DNA of 64,000 bases, from assembly GCF_029080175.1 (NCBI RefSeq), contig NZ_JARFJC010000049.1; one strand, given 5' to 3'. Position numbers and translations under genes: made by a program. Source of the stretch: Luteipulveratus flavus (lineage in GTDB: Bacteria > Actinomycetota > Actinomycetes > Actinomycetales > Dermatophilaceae). The stretch's first letter is position 1; the number at the start of each line of letters is the position of its first letter. The notes under the pieces are model-generated. The model saw only the letters and a program-made list of their open reading frames with translations, did not search any database and was not told the origin of the DNA. Below are positions 23,983 through 31,780 of this stretch, piece after piece.

Positions 23983-25308
23983 TCAGGGCTGGTCGTCGAC
24001 GTACGTGGTCGGGATCACCGGCTCGCCGCGGGACAGCTGCAGCGCCCGGCGCGGCAGCTCGGCGCGGGACCGGGCGTGCCGGTCGCGCGCCGCGTCCAGC
24101 GAGGTGGCCCCGACGACGCGGCCCCGCTCGACCAGCGGGACGAGCAGCTCGCGGTCCGAGGAGTCCGGGACCGGGTGCTCGCCGATGCCGATGACCTCCT
24201 CCTGCGCGATGCCGTTGTCGCCGATGCGCCGCAGCGCGTACTTGCGCCCGGCGACGGAGAGCTTGTCCTTGCTGGCCTTGGCGACGCCGACCATGGCGCC
24301 CGCATCGTCCGCACGCGCCACCAGCTTGTAGACCATGCTCGCCGTCGGCGCACCCGACCCGGTCACCAGCTGGGTGCCCACGCCGTACGCGTCGACCGGG
24401 CCGGCCTGGAGAGCCGCGATGGCAAACTCGTCCAGGTCGCTCGTGACGACGATGCGGGTGCCGGTCGCGCCGAGGCGGTCCAGCTGCTCGCGCACCTCGC
24501 GGGCCTGCACCAGCAGGTCTCCGGAGTCCAGCCGGACGCCGCCGAGCTGCGGACCGGCCACCTCCACGGCGATCTCGACGGCCGTGGTCACGTCGTAGGT
24601 GTCGACCAGCAGGGTCGTCCCGACCCCGAGCGAGTCGACCTGGGCCTGGAATGCCTCCCGCTCGTCGTCGTGCAGCAGCGTGAACGAGTGCGCGGCCGTG
24701 CCGGCCGTGGGGACGCCGTACCGACGGCCTGCCTCCAGGTTCGAGGTCGTGGTGAACCCCGCGATGTACGCCGCGCGCGCCGCCGCGACGGCGGACATCT
24801 CGTGCGTCCGCCGCGAACCCATCTCGATGCACGGGCGGTCACCGGCCGCGCCGGTCATCCGGGACGCGGCCCCGGCGATGGCGGTGTCGTGGTTGAAGAT
24901 CGAGAGGGCGAGGGTCTCCAGGATCACGCCCTCGGCGAAGGTCGACTCCACGACCAGCACCGGCGACCCGGGGAAGTAGGTCTCGCCCTCGGCGTAGCCC
25001 CAGATGTCGCCGGTGAAGCGGTAGTCCGCGAGCCAGGAGAGCGTGGCCTCGTCGACGACCTCGCGCTGCCGCAGGTCCTCCAGCTCGGCGTCGCCGAAAC
25101 GGAAGTCGGCGAGTGCGTCCAGGAAGCGACCGGTGCCCGCCACCACGCCGTACCGTCGGCCTTCGGGCAGCCGGCGCGCGAACAGCTCGAACACGCTGGT
25201 TCGGTGCGCCGCTCCGCTGCGCAGGGCCGCCTGGAGCATGGTCAGCTCGTAGTGGTCGGTCAGCAGCGCCGTCGACGGGCGCGACATGGTCGTGGTTTCA
25301 GCGCTCAC
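23983..25308 (-). CDS. pncB: Nicotinate phosphoribosyltransferase
   Basis: This enzyme of about 441 residues forms nicotinate mononucleotide from nicotinate and PRPP. Visible landmarks are LLTDHYELTMLQAALRSG at the N-terminus, FARRLPEGRRYGVVAGTGR, SIFNHDTAIAGAASRM, EMGSRRTHEMSAVAAARAAYIAGFTTTSN with the active-site His, LVDTYDV, GGVRLDSGDL and GVGTQLVTG. GTG 25308 is favoured by a TAGGGT -10 box (25321-25316) 7 nt upstream; ATG 25287 seven codons in is the alternative. It pairs functionally with pncA at 19397. Confidence 0.95.
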   Translation of the reverse strand: MSAETTTMSRPSTALLTDHYELTMLQAALRSGAAHRTSVFELFARRLPEGRRYGVVAGTGRFLDALADFRFGDAELEDLRQREVVDEATLSWLADYRFTGDIWGYAEGETYFPGSPVLVVESTFAEGVILETLALSIFNHDTAIAGAASRMTGAAGDRPCIEMGSRRTHEMSAVAAARAAYIAGFTTTSNLEAGRRYGVPTAGTAAHSFTLLHDDEREAFQAQVDSLGVGTTLLVDTYDVTTAVEIAVEVAGPQLGGVRLDSGDLLVQAREVREQLDRLGATGTRIVVTSDLDEFAIAALQAGPVDAYGVGTQLVTGSGAPTASMVYKLVARADDAGAMVGVAKASKDKLSVAGRKYALRRIGDNGIAQEEVIGIGEHPVPDSSDRELLVPLVERGRVVGATSLDAARDRHARSRAELPRRALQLSRGEPVIPTTYVDDQP

Positions 25309-25315
25309 AGCGGTC

Positions 25316-25331
25316 ACCCTATGGTTGAGGC
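25316..25331. promoter_or_regulatory. Overlapping divergent -10 boxes for pncB and clpS
   Basis: TATGGT (25320-25325, + strand) lies 6 nt before the clpS GTG at 25332. TAGGGT (25321-25316, - strand) lies 7 nt before the pncB GTG at 25308. The two boxes share two base pairs. Neither start has a Shine-Dalgarno site. Confidence 0.6.
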
Positions 25332-25646
25332 GTGTCCGTAGCCCCACCCGAGCAGGCGACGCCCGACGTCGAGACGGACGTCCGACCGCAGGAGCAGGTC
25401 GTCGAGCGCCTCGACCGCCCGTGGGTCACCATCGTGTGGAACGACCCGGTCAACCTCATGTCGTACGTGTCGTGGGTGTTCCAGAGCTACTTCGGCTACG
25501 GGCAGGACAAGGCCGAGGAGCTCATGCTCGCGGTGCACCGCGAGGGCCGTGCCGTGGTGTCGAAGGGGACCCGCGAGAAGATGGAGACCGACACCGAGGC
25601 GATGCACGGCTTCAGCCTCTGGGCGACGTTCCAGAAGGACGACTGA
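25332..25646 (+). CDS. clpS: ATP-dependent Clp protease adaptor ClpS
   Basis: This 104-residue adaptor delivers N-degron substrates to the ClpCP protease. The substrate-pocket motif is IVWNDPVNLMSYVSWVF (about 34-50), the actinobacterial version with NDPVNLM in place of NDDYTPM. The Clp-binding region LMLAVHREGRAVVSKGTREKMETD follows. The N-terminal tail is Pro/Glu-rich and flexible. The GTG start and -10 spacing suggest leaderless mRNA. It is followed closely by the DUF2017 gene, an order conserved in actinobacteria. Confidence 0.96.
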   Translation: MSVAPPEQATPDVETDVRPQEQVVERLDRPWVTIVWNDPVNLMSYVSWVFQSYFGYGQDKAEELMLAVHREGRAVVSKGTREKMETDTEAMHGFSLWATFQKDD

Positions 25647-25648
25647 GG

Positions 25649-26269
25649 ATGGCGACGGCTTTCCGGCGCAAGGGTTCTCGTGTCGTCGGGCGGATGGACG
25701 TGCACGAACGCGAGCTCGTCGTCAGTCTGCTGCAGCAGACCCGCGAGCTCCTCGGCGGGGACGACCACGCCGGTACCGGCGACCCGTTGCAGGACCTGCT
25801 CGGGTCGTTGGGCGCCGAGCCGCTGGACCCCGAGGAGGTGGCCGGCCGCGACCCGGCGCTGCAGCGCCTGCTGCCCCCGGCGAGCCGGGACGACGAGCGG
25901 ATGGCGGCCGACTTCCGGGCCATGACCGAGGGTCACCTGCGGCAGCAGAAGACCGCGACGCTGGCCACCGCGATCGTGGCTCTCGGCGGCGACCCCGGCG
26001 CAGCGCCGGGGGCCGACCTCGAGGACCGCCGCGGCGACACCGTCGAGCTCGACCTGGGCCAGGCGCAGTCACTGATGCGGGCACTCACCGACGTGCGCCT
26101 CGTGCTCGCCGAGCGGCTCGAGCTGCGGACCGACGAGGACAGCGAGCAGCTGCACGCGATGCTCGAGGACGCCGAGGACATCGAGGACCCCCGGATGCTG
26201 CTGGCGGCGTACTACGACTTCCTGACCTGGCTGCAGGAGTCGGTGACGCTGGCGATCATGCGCCGCTGA
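25649..26269 (+). CDS. DUF2017 family protein
   Basis: This 206-residue, mostly helical acidic protein matches DUF2017, which regularly follows clpS in actinobacteria; no function is established. Features are an N-terminal RVVGRMDVHERELVVSLLQQTRELLG and a C-terminal LTDVRLVLAERLELRTDEDSEQL followed by YYDFLTWLQESVTLAI. ATG 25649 is 2 nt after the clpS stop; AAGGA (25635-25639) is further away than ideal, so coupling to clpS translation is likely. A role with the Clp machinery is guilt by association only. Confidence 0.85.
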   Translation: MATAFRRKGSRVVGRMDVHERELVVSLLQQTRELLGGDDHAGTGDPLQDLLGSLGAEPLDPEEVAGRDPALQRLLPPASRDDERMAADFRAMTEGHLRQQKTATLATAIVALGGDPGAAPGADLEDRRGDTVELDLGQAQSLMRALTDVRLVLAERLELRTDEDSEQLHAMLEDAEDIEDPRMLLAAYYDFLTWLQESVTLAIMRR

Positions 26270-26357
26270 GCGCGTCCCGCCCGCCCAGGAGCCTCGGCGG
26301 GGGAGGGGCGCCACGGGCCGAGGGCGGTGCGCGGGCGGCACTAGGATCGGGCCCATC

Positions 26358-27878
26358 ATGAGCACCGAAGACTCCCGCCCCGTCCGCCTCCGCGTCGCCC
26401 CGTCGCCGACCGGCGACCCGCACGTCGGAACCGCCTACATGTCGATGTTCGACCTCGCGTTCGCGCGCCAGCAGGGCGGCCAGTTCGTCCTGCGGATCGA
26501 GGACACCGACCAGGCCCGGTTCCGGGAGGACAGCGAGCAGCAGATCTACGACACGCTCGCGTGGCTCGGCCTCACCCACGACGAGGGCCCCGACGTCGGC
26601 GGCCCGTACGCGCCGTACCGCCAGTCCGAGCGGCTCGAGACGTACAAGCCGTACGCCGACCGGCTGCTGGCCGAGGGCAAGGCCTACCACTGCTGGTGCT
26701 CCAGCGAGCGGCTCAAGGAGATGCGCGAGAAGCAGCAGGCGCTCAAGCAGCCCACCGGGTACGACCGGCTGTGCCACGGCAAGACCAAGGAGGAGCGCGC
26801 GAGCCTGCCGGGCTTCACCGACGAGCCCGTGGTCCGCATGTTCATCCCCGACGACGTCGACCTCACCTTCACCGACCTCATCCGCGGCCTGGTCAGCGCG
26901 CCGCGTCCGGACGACCAGGTGATCGTCAAGGCGGACGGGTTCCCCACGTACCACCTGGCCGTCGTCGTCGACGACCACGAGATGGGCATCACGCACGTGG
27001 TCCGCGGCGAGGAGTGGATCTCCAGCACCCCCAAGCACGTGCTGCTCTACGACTGGCTCGGTCTGGCGAAGCCGCACTTCGCCCACATGCCGCTGCTGCG
27101 TGACGAGAAGAAGGCGAAGATCTCCAAGCGCAAGAGCCCGTGGGCGCGGCTGACGTGGTTCCAGGAGCAGGGCTACCTGCCGGAGGCGCTGCTGAACTTC
27201 CTCGCGCTGCTGGGCTACCCGCCGATCATCGAGCCGGACGGCACGGAGCGGGAGATCTTCACCTTCGCGGAGTTCACCGAGCGCTTCGACTGGGCCAAGG
27301 TCAACACCGTCGGCCCGATCTTCAACCTCGAGAAGCTGAACTGGCTCAACGGTCACTACATCCGCGAGCTCGAGGTGGGCGACCTCGCCGGCCGGCTGCT
27401 GCCGTTCCTGTACGCCGACGGCGTGCTGCCGCAGCAGCCGAGCCTGCCGCAGCTGGGCCGGCTGCAGGAGATCACCGGGCTGATCCAGACCCGGATGAGC
27501 CTTCTCACCGAGGCCACGGCGTTGGTACGGCCGTTCTACGTCGAGGACGACCAGCTGGAGATCGCCGACGACGCGCGCGCCCAGCTCAAGGACGGCGCCA
27601 AGGAGGTGCTCGACGCGGCCATCACCGCCCTCGAGCCCATCTCGGGCAGCATCGGCAAGCCGGACGGCACGGGCGTGGAGTGGACCCACGACCGGATCGA
27701 GACCGCGTTGCGCGAGGCGATCGTGGACGGGCTGGGCATCAAGCCCCGTCTGGCGTTCGGCCCGCTGCGAACCGCCGTCTCGGGCCAGAAGGTCTCGCCG
27801 CCGCTGTTCGAGTCGATGCAGATCCTCGGCAAGGCCTCCGTGCTCGCCCGGCTGGAGCGGCTGCGCGACTCGCTGTGA
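26358..27878 (+). CDS. gltX: Glutamate-tRNA ligase
   Basis: This 506-residue class I aminoacyl-tRNA synthetase charges tRNA-Glu, and possibly tRNA-Gln for later amidation. The HIGH-type motif is SPTGDPHVGTAYMS (about 14-27) and the KMSKS-type motif is KISKRKSP (about 254-261). The anticodon-binding helical domain follows. ATG 26358 lies 10 nt after a TAGGAT box (26342-26347). It lies close to tRNA-Gln and tRNA-Glu genes. The HAD gene start overlaps its stop. Confidence 0.97.
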   Translation: MSTEDSRPVRLRVAPSPTGDPHVGTAYMSMFDLAFARQQGGQFVLRIEDTDQARFREDSEQQIYDTLAWLGLTHDEGPDVGGPYAPYRQSERLETYKPYADRLLAEGKAYHCWCSSERLKEMREKQQALKQPTGYDRLCHGKTKEERASLPGFTDEPVVRMFIPDDVDLTFTDLIRGLVSAPRPDDQVIVKADGFPTYHLAVVVDDHEMGITHVVRGEEWISSTPKHVLLYDWLGLAKPHFAHMPLLRDEKKAKISKRKSPWARLTWFQEQGYLPEALLNFLALLGYPPIIEPDGTEREIFTFAEFTERFDWAKVNTVGPIFNLEKLNWLNGHYIRELEVGDLAGRLLPFLYADGVLPQQPSLPQLGRLQEITGLIQTRMSLLTEATALVRPFYVEDDQLEIADDARAQLKDGAKEVLDAAITALEPISGSIGKPDGTGVEWTHDRIETALREAIVDGLGIKPRLAFGPLRTAVSGQKVSPPLFESMQILGKASVLARLERLRDSL

Positions 27879-28681
27879 GCCGCGCGTACGACGCCGTCCT
27901 CCTCGACGTCGACGACACCCTGCTCGACACCAGCAGGGCGATGATCGCCGCGGGCGCCGTCGCCCTGCGCGAGCTGTGGCCCGGGCGCGACGACGGCTGG
28001 TACCAGGCGGCGTCCGAGCGCTTCCGGGTCGACCCGGGCGGTCACTTCCGCCGGTACACCGAGGGTGAGCTGGACTTCGAGGAGATGCGAGCAGCCCGGC
28101 TGCGGGAGGTCGCGGCCGCGTACGGGCTCGGCTACCCGGACGCGGGCCACGACCGCTTCGAGGCCGCCTTCCGTCCGGCGTTCCGTGCTGCCCAGCGGGT
28201 GTACGACGACGTACGCCCGTTCCTGGCGCGGTGCGCCGCCGCGGAGGTCGCGGTCGGCGCGGTGACCAACTCCTCCGCCGCGGCGACAGCGGACAAGCTG
28301 GATGCCGTCGGGCTGGCCGAGGACTTCGCGGTCGTCGTGACGCGGGACACGCTCGGGTTCGGCAAGCCGGACGCCCGGGTGTTCGCGCACGCGTGCGGCA
28401 GCCTGTCGGTCCCGCCGGAGCGGACCGTGTTCGTCGGCGACGAGCTCGCCGCGGACGTGCGCGGGGCGGCGGACGCCGGGCTGCGGGCGTGCTGGCTGCG
28501 GCGCCCGGCCGCGGTCGTCTCGGCGCACGCGCCGGACCTCACGCAGGCGTCCTCGACGGCGCCCGAGGGCACCCTGATCGTCAGCGATCTCAACGCGATT
28601 CCGGGTACCGGGGACCCGTTCCGGAGCGGCTCGGCGGACGGTGCCGAGAGCCGATTTGGGACCGGGGGAACGGGCCGGTAA
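27875..28681 (+). CDS. HAD-superfamily hydrolase
   Basis: This 268-residue phosphatase-like protein has HAD motif I as LLDVDDTLLDT (nucleophile Asp about 11), motif II in AVGAVTNSSA, motif III Lys in TLGFGKPDARVF and motif IV in VFVGDELAADVRGA. A helical cap (about 20-95) is present, so it is a C1-type enzyme for a small phosphorylated substrate. GTG 27875 overlaps the gltX stop. The last 40 residues are Gly/Ser-rich and probably unstructured. Confidence 0.88.
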   Translation: MSRAYDAVLLDVDDTLLDTSRAMIAAGAVALRELWPGRDDGWYQAASERFRVDPGGHFRRYTEGELDFEEMRAARLREVAAAYGLGYPDAGHDRFEAAFRPAFRAAQRVYDDVRPFLARCAAAEVAVGAVTNSSAAATADKLDAVGLAEDFAVVVTRDTLGFGKPDARVFAHACGSLSVPPERTVFVGDELAADVRGAADAGLRACWLRRPAAVVSAHAPDLTQASSTAPEGTLIVSDLNAIPGTGDPFRSGSADGAESRFGTGGTGR

Positions 28682-28741
28682 GGTTATCCCTCGGTTCACC
28701 GGAACGGCGGTGCGACGGTGGCGTCGTCCGCGATCACGGTG

Positions 28742-28757
28742 ATACCCCTTGGGGTAT
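28742..28757 (+). repeat. Palindrome spanning the 5' end of tRNA-Gln
   Basis: ATACCCC (28742-28748) and GGGGTAT (28751-28757) are perfect inverted arms with a TT centre. The right arm is the 5' acceptor strand of the tRNA, so the leader mimics the tRNA 3' acceptor strand. Confidence 0.6.
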
Positions 28758-28821
28758 GGTGTAATTGGCAGCACGACTGATTCTGGTTCAGTTAGTCTAG
28801 GTTCGAGTCCTGGTACCCCAG
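28750..28821 (+). tRNA. tRNA-Gln (CUG anticodon)
   Basis: A 72-nt cloverleaf: acceptor TGGGGTA (28750-28756) with TACCCCA (28814-28820), anticodon stem ACTGA/TCAGT around TTCTGGT giving anticodon CTG, and T-arm CTAGG-TTCGAGT-CCTGG. CCA is not encoded. Confidence 0.93.
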
Positions 28822-28856
28822 CGCTGATCGTCAGAGTGATCCTCACTCCGACGATT

Positions 28857-28892
28857 CGGAGAAAATCACCGCTCACGGTATGGTTTTCTCCG
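28857..28892 (+). terminator. Hairpin between the two tRNA genes
   Basis: CGGAGAAAA (28857-28865) pairs perfectly with TTTTCTCCG (28884-28892), with an inner ACCG/CGGT stem. It could end the tRNA-Gln transcript or guide tRNA processing. Confidence 0.55.
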
Positions 28893-28930
28893 CTGCTGGT
28901 GAGGTTCTTCCGAGCCAGGGAGCATGCCGC

Positions 28931-29003
28931 GGCCCCGTTGTGTAGCGGCCTAGCACGCCGCCCTCTCAAGGCGGTAGCGCGGGTTCGAATCCCGTCGGGG
29001 CTA
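28931..29003 (+). tRNA. tRNA-Glu (CUC anticodon)
   Basis: A 73-nt cloverleaf: acceptor GGCCCCG (28931-28937) with CGGGGCT (28996-29002), first pair G-U. The anticodon stem is CCGCC/GGCGG with loop CTCTCAA giving anticodon CTC. The T-arm is GCGGG-TTCGAAT-CCCGT. CCA is not encoded. Confidence 0.94.
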
Positions 29004-29009
29004 CGTTGA

Positions 29010-29051
29010 GACGAACGGCCTCTGACCTTCACCGGTCAGGGGCCGTTCGTC
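29010..29051 (+). terminator. Terminator after tRNA-Glu
   Basis: GACGAACGGCCTCTGACC (29010-29027) pairs with GGTCAGGGGCCGTTCGTC (29034-29051): 18 bp with one wobble and a 6-nt loop, 6 nt after the tRNA. Confidence 0.9.
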
Positions 29052-29081
29052 GTTCCCGGGCCTGGCCGCGAGACTGGTGGC

Positions 29082-29708
29082 GTGACCACCCACGTCTGGT
29101 ACGCCGCGTACGGCTCGAACCTGTCCGAGCAGCGCTTCGCGCACTACCTTTGCGGCGGCCGTCCTCTCGGTGCGAACCGGATCTACCCCGGCGCACGCGA
29201 CCGAAGGCCGGCGTCGGACTCCCGGCCGGTGCGGCTCAGGGGCGGCATCTTCTTCGGCTGGGAGTCACCGACCTGGGGCGGGGGAGTGGCGTTCCTGGAC
29301 CCGAGAGGACCCGGCGAGGCGCTCGCGCGCGCGTACCGGATCACCCGGGAGCAGCTGTCCGACCTGCACTCCCAGGAGATGCACCGTGAGCCGGGCGACG
29401 ACCTCGCCTGGGAGCTGCTGCACCGGGACGGACAGCTCGTCCTCGGCGACGGCCGGTACGAGACCGTGATGCTGGCCGGTCGGGTCGCCGACGAGCCGCT
29501 GGTCACCTTCACCTGCCCGGACGGCCCGGGCCGGCCGGACGTCAACGCTCCGTCGGCGACCTACCTCCAGCTGGTGGCGCGCGGGCTGGGCGAGACCCAC
29601 CGGCTGGCCGAGCCGGAGATCGTCGACTACCTCGCCGGCTGCCCGGGGGTCTCCGGGCGCTGGTCCGGCGACGAGCTCACAGCGGCGGTCGCCGCCGGTC
29701 TCGGCTGA
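29082..29708 (+). CDS. Gamma-glutamylcyclotransferase-fold protein
   Basis: This 208-residue protein begins with the GGCT-family signature WYAAYGSNLSEQRF (about 6-19). It continues with GGIFFGWESPTWGGGVAFLDP, a pattern found in GGCT/AIG2-like proteins that are sometimes mislabelled histone deacetylase. The family acts on gamma-glutamyl amines, but most bacterial members are uncharacterised. The C-terminus (DYLAGCPGVSGRW) is conserved among close relatives as far as I recall. GTG 29082 is the start. The last 82 bp overlap the convergent MerR gene. Confidence 0.8.
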   Translation: MTTHVWYAAYGSNLSEQRFAHYLCGGRPLGANRIYPGARDRRPASDSRPVRLRGGIFFGWESPTWGGGVAFLDPRGPGEALARAYRITREQLSDLHSQEMHREPGDDLAWELLHRDGQLVLGDGRYETVMLAGRVADEPLVTFTCPDGPGRPDVNAPSATYLQLVARGLGETHRLAEPEIVDYLAGCPGVSGRWSGDELTAAVAAGLG

Positions 29709-30325
29709 GGCCCGCCCTTCCCGACCGACCCTGCGCTGCGGTTCTGGTGCGCGAGGCGACGCAGCGTCTGCAGGACCGGGTCGACCATCACCGTGCCGAC
29801 GACGACGTAGCGCAACGCCTCGCCGCGGTCGGCCGGCACGGAGGCGATGTCGGCGTCGGCCACCCGGTCCATCGCGTCCGCGTACCGGCCCAGTCGTTCC
29901 CAGGTCACGTCGATCCCGGCCGAGCGTGCGGCCTCGACCTGGTTCGTCAGCCGCGCGACCAGCGTCTCGTCGGGCGCGATGTGCCAGCCGCGCTCGTGGA
30001 TCCACGACCAGGTCCGCTCGGTGAGCTCGGGGTCACTGACCGGTGCGGTGTCGCCGGTGAGCGCCCGAGCGGCCACGCCGAGCAGCTCGTGCCGCTCCGG
30101 CGGCGGGTCGTCGACGGCGGCGAGCACCGACCGGGTGGCCGCCATGCTGAGACCGCCGGTGTCCATCAACGCCCGGATCAGGCGGACCCGCTCCACGTGC
30201 GACTCGTCGTAGCGCGCCTGGGTGCGGCTGAGCGACTCCCCGGGGTGCAGCACGCCCTCGCGCAGGTAGAACTTCAGGGTCGCGACCGGCGCGCCGGTCG
30301 CGGCGGACAGCTCGGACATGCGCAT
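29627..30325 (-). CDS. MerR-family transcriptional regulator
   Basis: This 232-residue protein has an N-terminal MerR winged helix (MRMSELSAATGAPVATLKFYLREGVLHPGESLSRTQARYDESHVERVRLIRAL, about 1-55). A helical effector domain (about 70-205) without cysteine-rich metal motifs follows, so it probably senses an organic ligand. AGGAGG lies 4 nt before ATG 30325. It is divergent from the DUF4188 gene, with a typical elongated-spacer promoter containing a palindrome between them. The 3' end overlaps the GGCT gene by 82 bp, so the tail after about residue 205 may be dispensable. Confidence 0.9.
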   Translation of the reverse strand: MRMSELSAATGAPVATLKFYLREGVLHPGESLSRTQARYDESHVERVRLIRALMDTGGLSMAATRSVLAAVDDPPPERHELLGVAARALTGDTAPVSDPELTERTWSWIHERGWHIAPDETLVARLTNQVEAARSAGIDVTWERLGRYADAMDRVADADIASVPADRGEALRYVVVGTVMVDPVLQTLRRLAHQNRSAGSVGKGGPQPRPAATAAVSSSPDQRPETPGQPAR

Positions 30326-30336
30326 AGGGCCTCCTG

Positions 30337-30368
30337 TTGACTTGGAGAGTACTACTCCCCAATATGGG
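30337..30368 (+). promoter_or_regulatory. MerR-type promoter with operator inside a long spacer
   Basis: A -35 TTGACT (30337-30342) and a -10 TATGGG (30363-30368) are 20 bp apart, longer than the usual 17. The spacer holds inverted arms TTGGAGAGTA (30342-30351) and TACTCCCCAA (30353-30362), matching at 9 of 10 positions around one base. This is the layout MerR activators use to twist the DNA. Confidence 0.75.
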
Positions 30369-30396
30369 AACAGGAACTATCCAAGGGAGCGGAACC

Positions 30397-30939
30397 ATGG
30401 TCGAACGCCTCACGCACTCCCATGACGGCGAGTTGGCGGTGCTCCTCATCGGGATGACCGTCAACCGGCCGTGGCGACCGGACCAGTGGCTCCCGGTCGC
30501 GCGAGCGATGCCGCGGATGATCACCGAGCTGTACGCGAACAAGGCCGCCGCCGAGCGGGGCGAGCAGGAGTGGCTGGGCTTCCTCGGCGCTCGCTCCCTC
30601 GTCGGCGGACGTGGCCCGACCGTCGTGCAGTACTGGCGCAGCGCCGAGGACATCTACCGGTACGCCGGCGACGTCGGGCGGGAGCACCGGCCCGCGTGGA
30701 AGGCGTTCTACGAGCGCGCTCGTCGCCACCCCGACGCGGTCGGCGTCTGGCACGAGACGTACGCCGTCCCCGCGGGCGGTCACGAGTCCATCTACTTCGG
30801 GACACCGCCGATGGGGCTTGGCGCCGTCACGGGCCTCGTGCCGGTACGCCGACGCGGTGAGACGGCGCGCGAGCGCATCTCCTCGCGGGTGCGGCCCGAG
30901 GCCGAGGTCGGGCCCGGCTCCGAGGCCCGCGGGCGCTAG
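30397..30939 (+). CDS. DUF4188 family protein (monooxygenase / aldoxime dehydratase-like)
   Basis: This 180-residue protein resembles DUF4188: GELAVLLIGMTVNRPWRPDQWLPVARAMPRM, then LGARSLVGGRGPTVVQYWRSAEDIYRYA, and GVWHETYAVPAGGHESIYFGTPPMGLG with conserved His. The fold is a dimeric ferredoxin-like barrel; relatives are described as monooxygenases or heme-dependent aldoxime dehydratase-like, without proof of function. ATG 30397 follows AAGGGAG by 7 nt. Its expression is probably controlled by the divergent MerR. The 3' end overlaps the IclR gene by 4 bp. Confidence 0.8.
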   Translation: MVERLTHSHDGELAVLLIGMTVNRPWRPDQWLPVARAMPRMITELYANKAAAERGEQEWLGFLGARSLVGGRGPTVVQYWRSAEDIYRYAGDVGREHRPAWKAFYERARRHPDAVGVWHETYAVPAGGHESIYFGTPPMGLGAVTGLVPVRRRGETARERISSRVRPEAEVGPGSEARGR

Positions 30940-31682
30940 GCCGACTCGCCTCGCTGCGCCTGCTGCGCCGCCGCGCGGGCGAGCACCTCGGTCAGCTTGT
31001 TGGCGCCGGCGATCACCGTCGCCGCGTGCAGCCGGCCGGGCTGACGGGAGACGCGCTCGATCGGTCCGGAGATCGACACGGCCGCGATGACCTTTCCCGA
31101 GGGGCTGCGTACGGGTGCGGAGACCGAGGCGACACCCTGCTCGCGCTCGCCGACGCTCTGCGCCCAGCCGCGCCGGCGGACGGCCGACAGCATCGTGGCG
31201 GTGAACTTCGCGCCCTGCAGCCCCTTGTGCAGCCGCTCGGGCTCCTCCCAGGCGAGCAGGATCTGGGCGGCCGAGCCGGCGTGCATCGACAGGGTCGCCC
31301 CGACGGGGATCGAGTCGCGCAGGCCGACCGGCCGGTCGGCGGCCGCGACGCAGATGCGCTGGTCGCCCTGGCGGCGGAACAGCTGAGCACTCTCGTTCGT
31401 GTGGTCGCGCAGCGCGCCGAGCACGGGACCGGCGGCCGCGAGCAGCCGGTCCTCACCGGCGGCCGACGCCAGCTCGACCAGGCGGGGGCCCAGCACGAAC
31501 CGGCCCTGGGTGTCGCGAGCCACCAGCCGGTGGTGCTCGAGAGCGACCGCCAGGCGGTGGGCCGTGGGCCGGGCCAGGCCGGTGGACGACACGAGCTGAG
31601 CGAGGGTCGAGGGGCCGGCCTCCAGAGCAGAGAGCACGACCGCCGCCTTGTCGAGAACGCCGACGCCACTAGACTTGTCCAT
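30936..31682 (-). CDS. ndgR: IclR-family regulator NdgR/LtbR
   Basis: This 248-residue regulator has an N-terminal winged HTH (about 8-65; GPSTLAQLVSSTGLARPTAHRLAVALEHHRLVARD) and a C-terminal IclR effector domain (about 80-235) with SIPVGATLSMHAGSAAQILLAW and GVASVSAPVRSPSGKVIAAVSISGP. Divergent placement beside leuCD is the hallmark of NdgR/LtbR, which control leucine and tryptophan genes in Streptomyces and Corynebacterium. ATG 31682 is chosen; an in-frame TTG further upstream is less likely. An inverted repeat in the promoter at 31696-31714 is a likely site. Confidence 0.92.
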   Translation of the reverse strand: MDKSSGVGVLDKAAVVLSALEAGPSTLAQLVSSTGLARPTAHRLAVALEHHRLVARDTQGRFVLGPRLVELASAAGEDRLLAAAGPVLGALRDHTNESAQLFRRQGDQRICVAAADRPVGLRDSIPVGATLSMHAGSAAQILLAWEEPERLHKGLQGAKFTATMLSAVRRRGWAQSVGEREQGVASVSAPVRSPSGKVIAAVSISGPIERVSRQPGRLHAATVIAGANKLTEVLARAAAQQAQRGESA

Positions 31683-31695
31683 GTCTTGATACTGC

Positions 31696-31714
31696 CGTCT
31701 CAGTGCGCGAGACG
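31696..31714. promoter_or_regulatory. Candidate NdgR operator between ndgR and leuC
   Basis: CGTCTC (31696-31701) and GAGACG (31709-31714) are perfect inverted arms with a 7-nt spacer, placed 14 nt upstream of ndgR and 66 nt upstream of leuC. Confidence 0.5.
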
Positions 31715-31780
31715 CAAGTTCATCGCCCACAACGGCGGCGGAGGATGACGGGAGTCACACCGGGAGAAGGAGCAGCAGCG

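Noticed and set aside
28750..29003. tRNA genes as an integration site for a mobile element
   Set aside because: No integrase, no duplicated tRNA 3' end and no phage-like genes are seen nearby.
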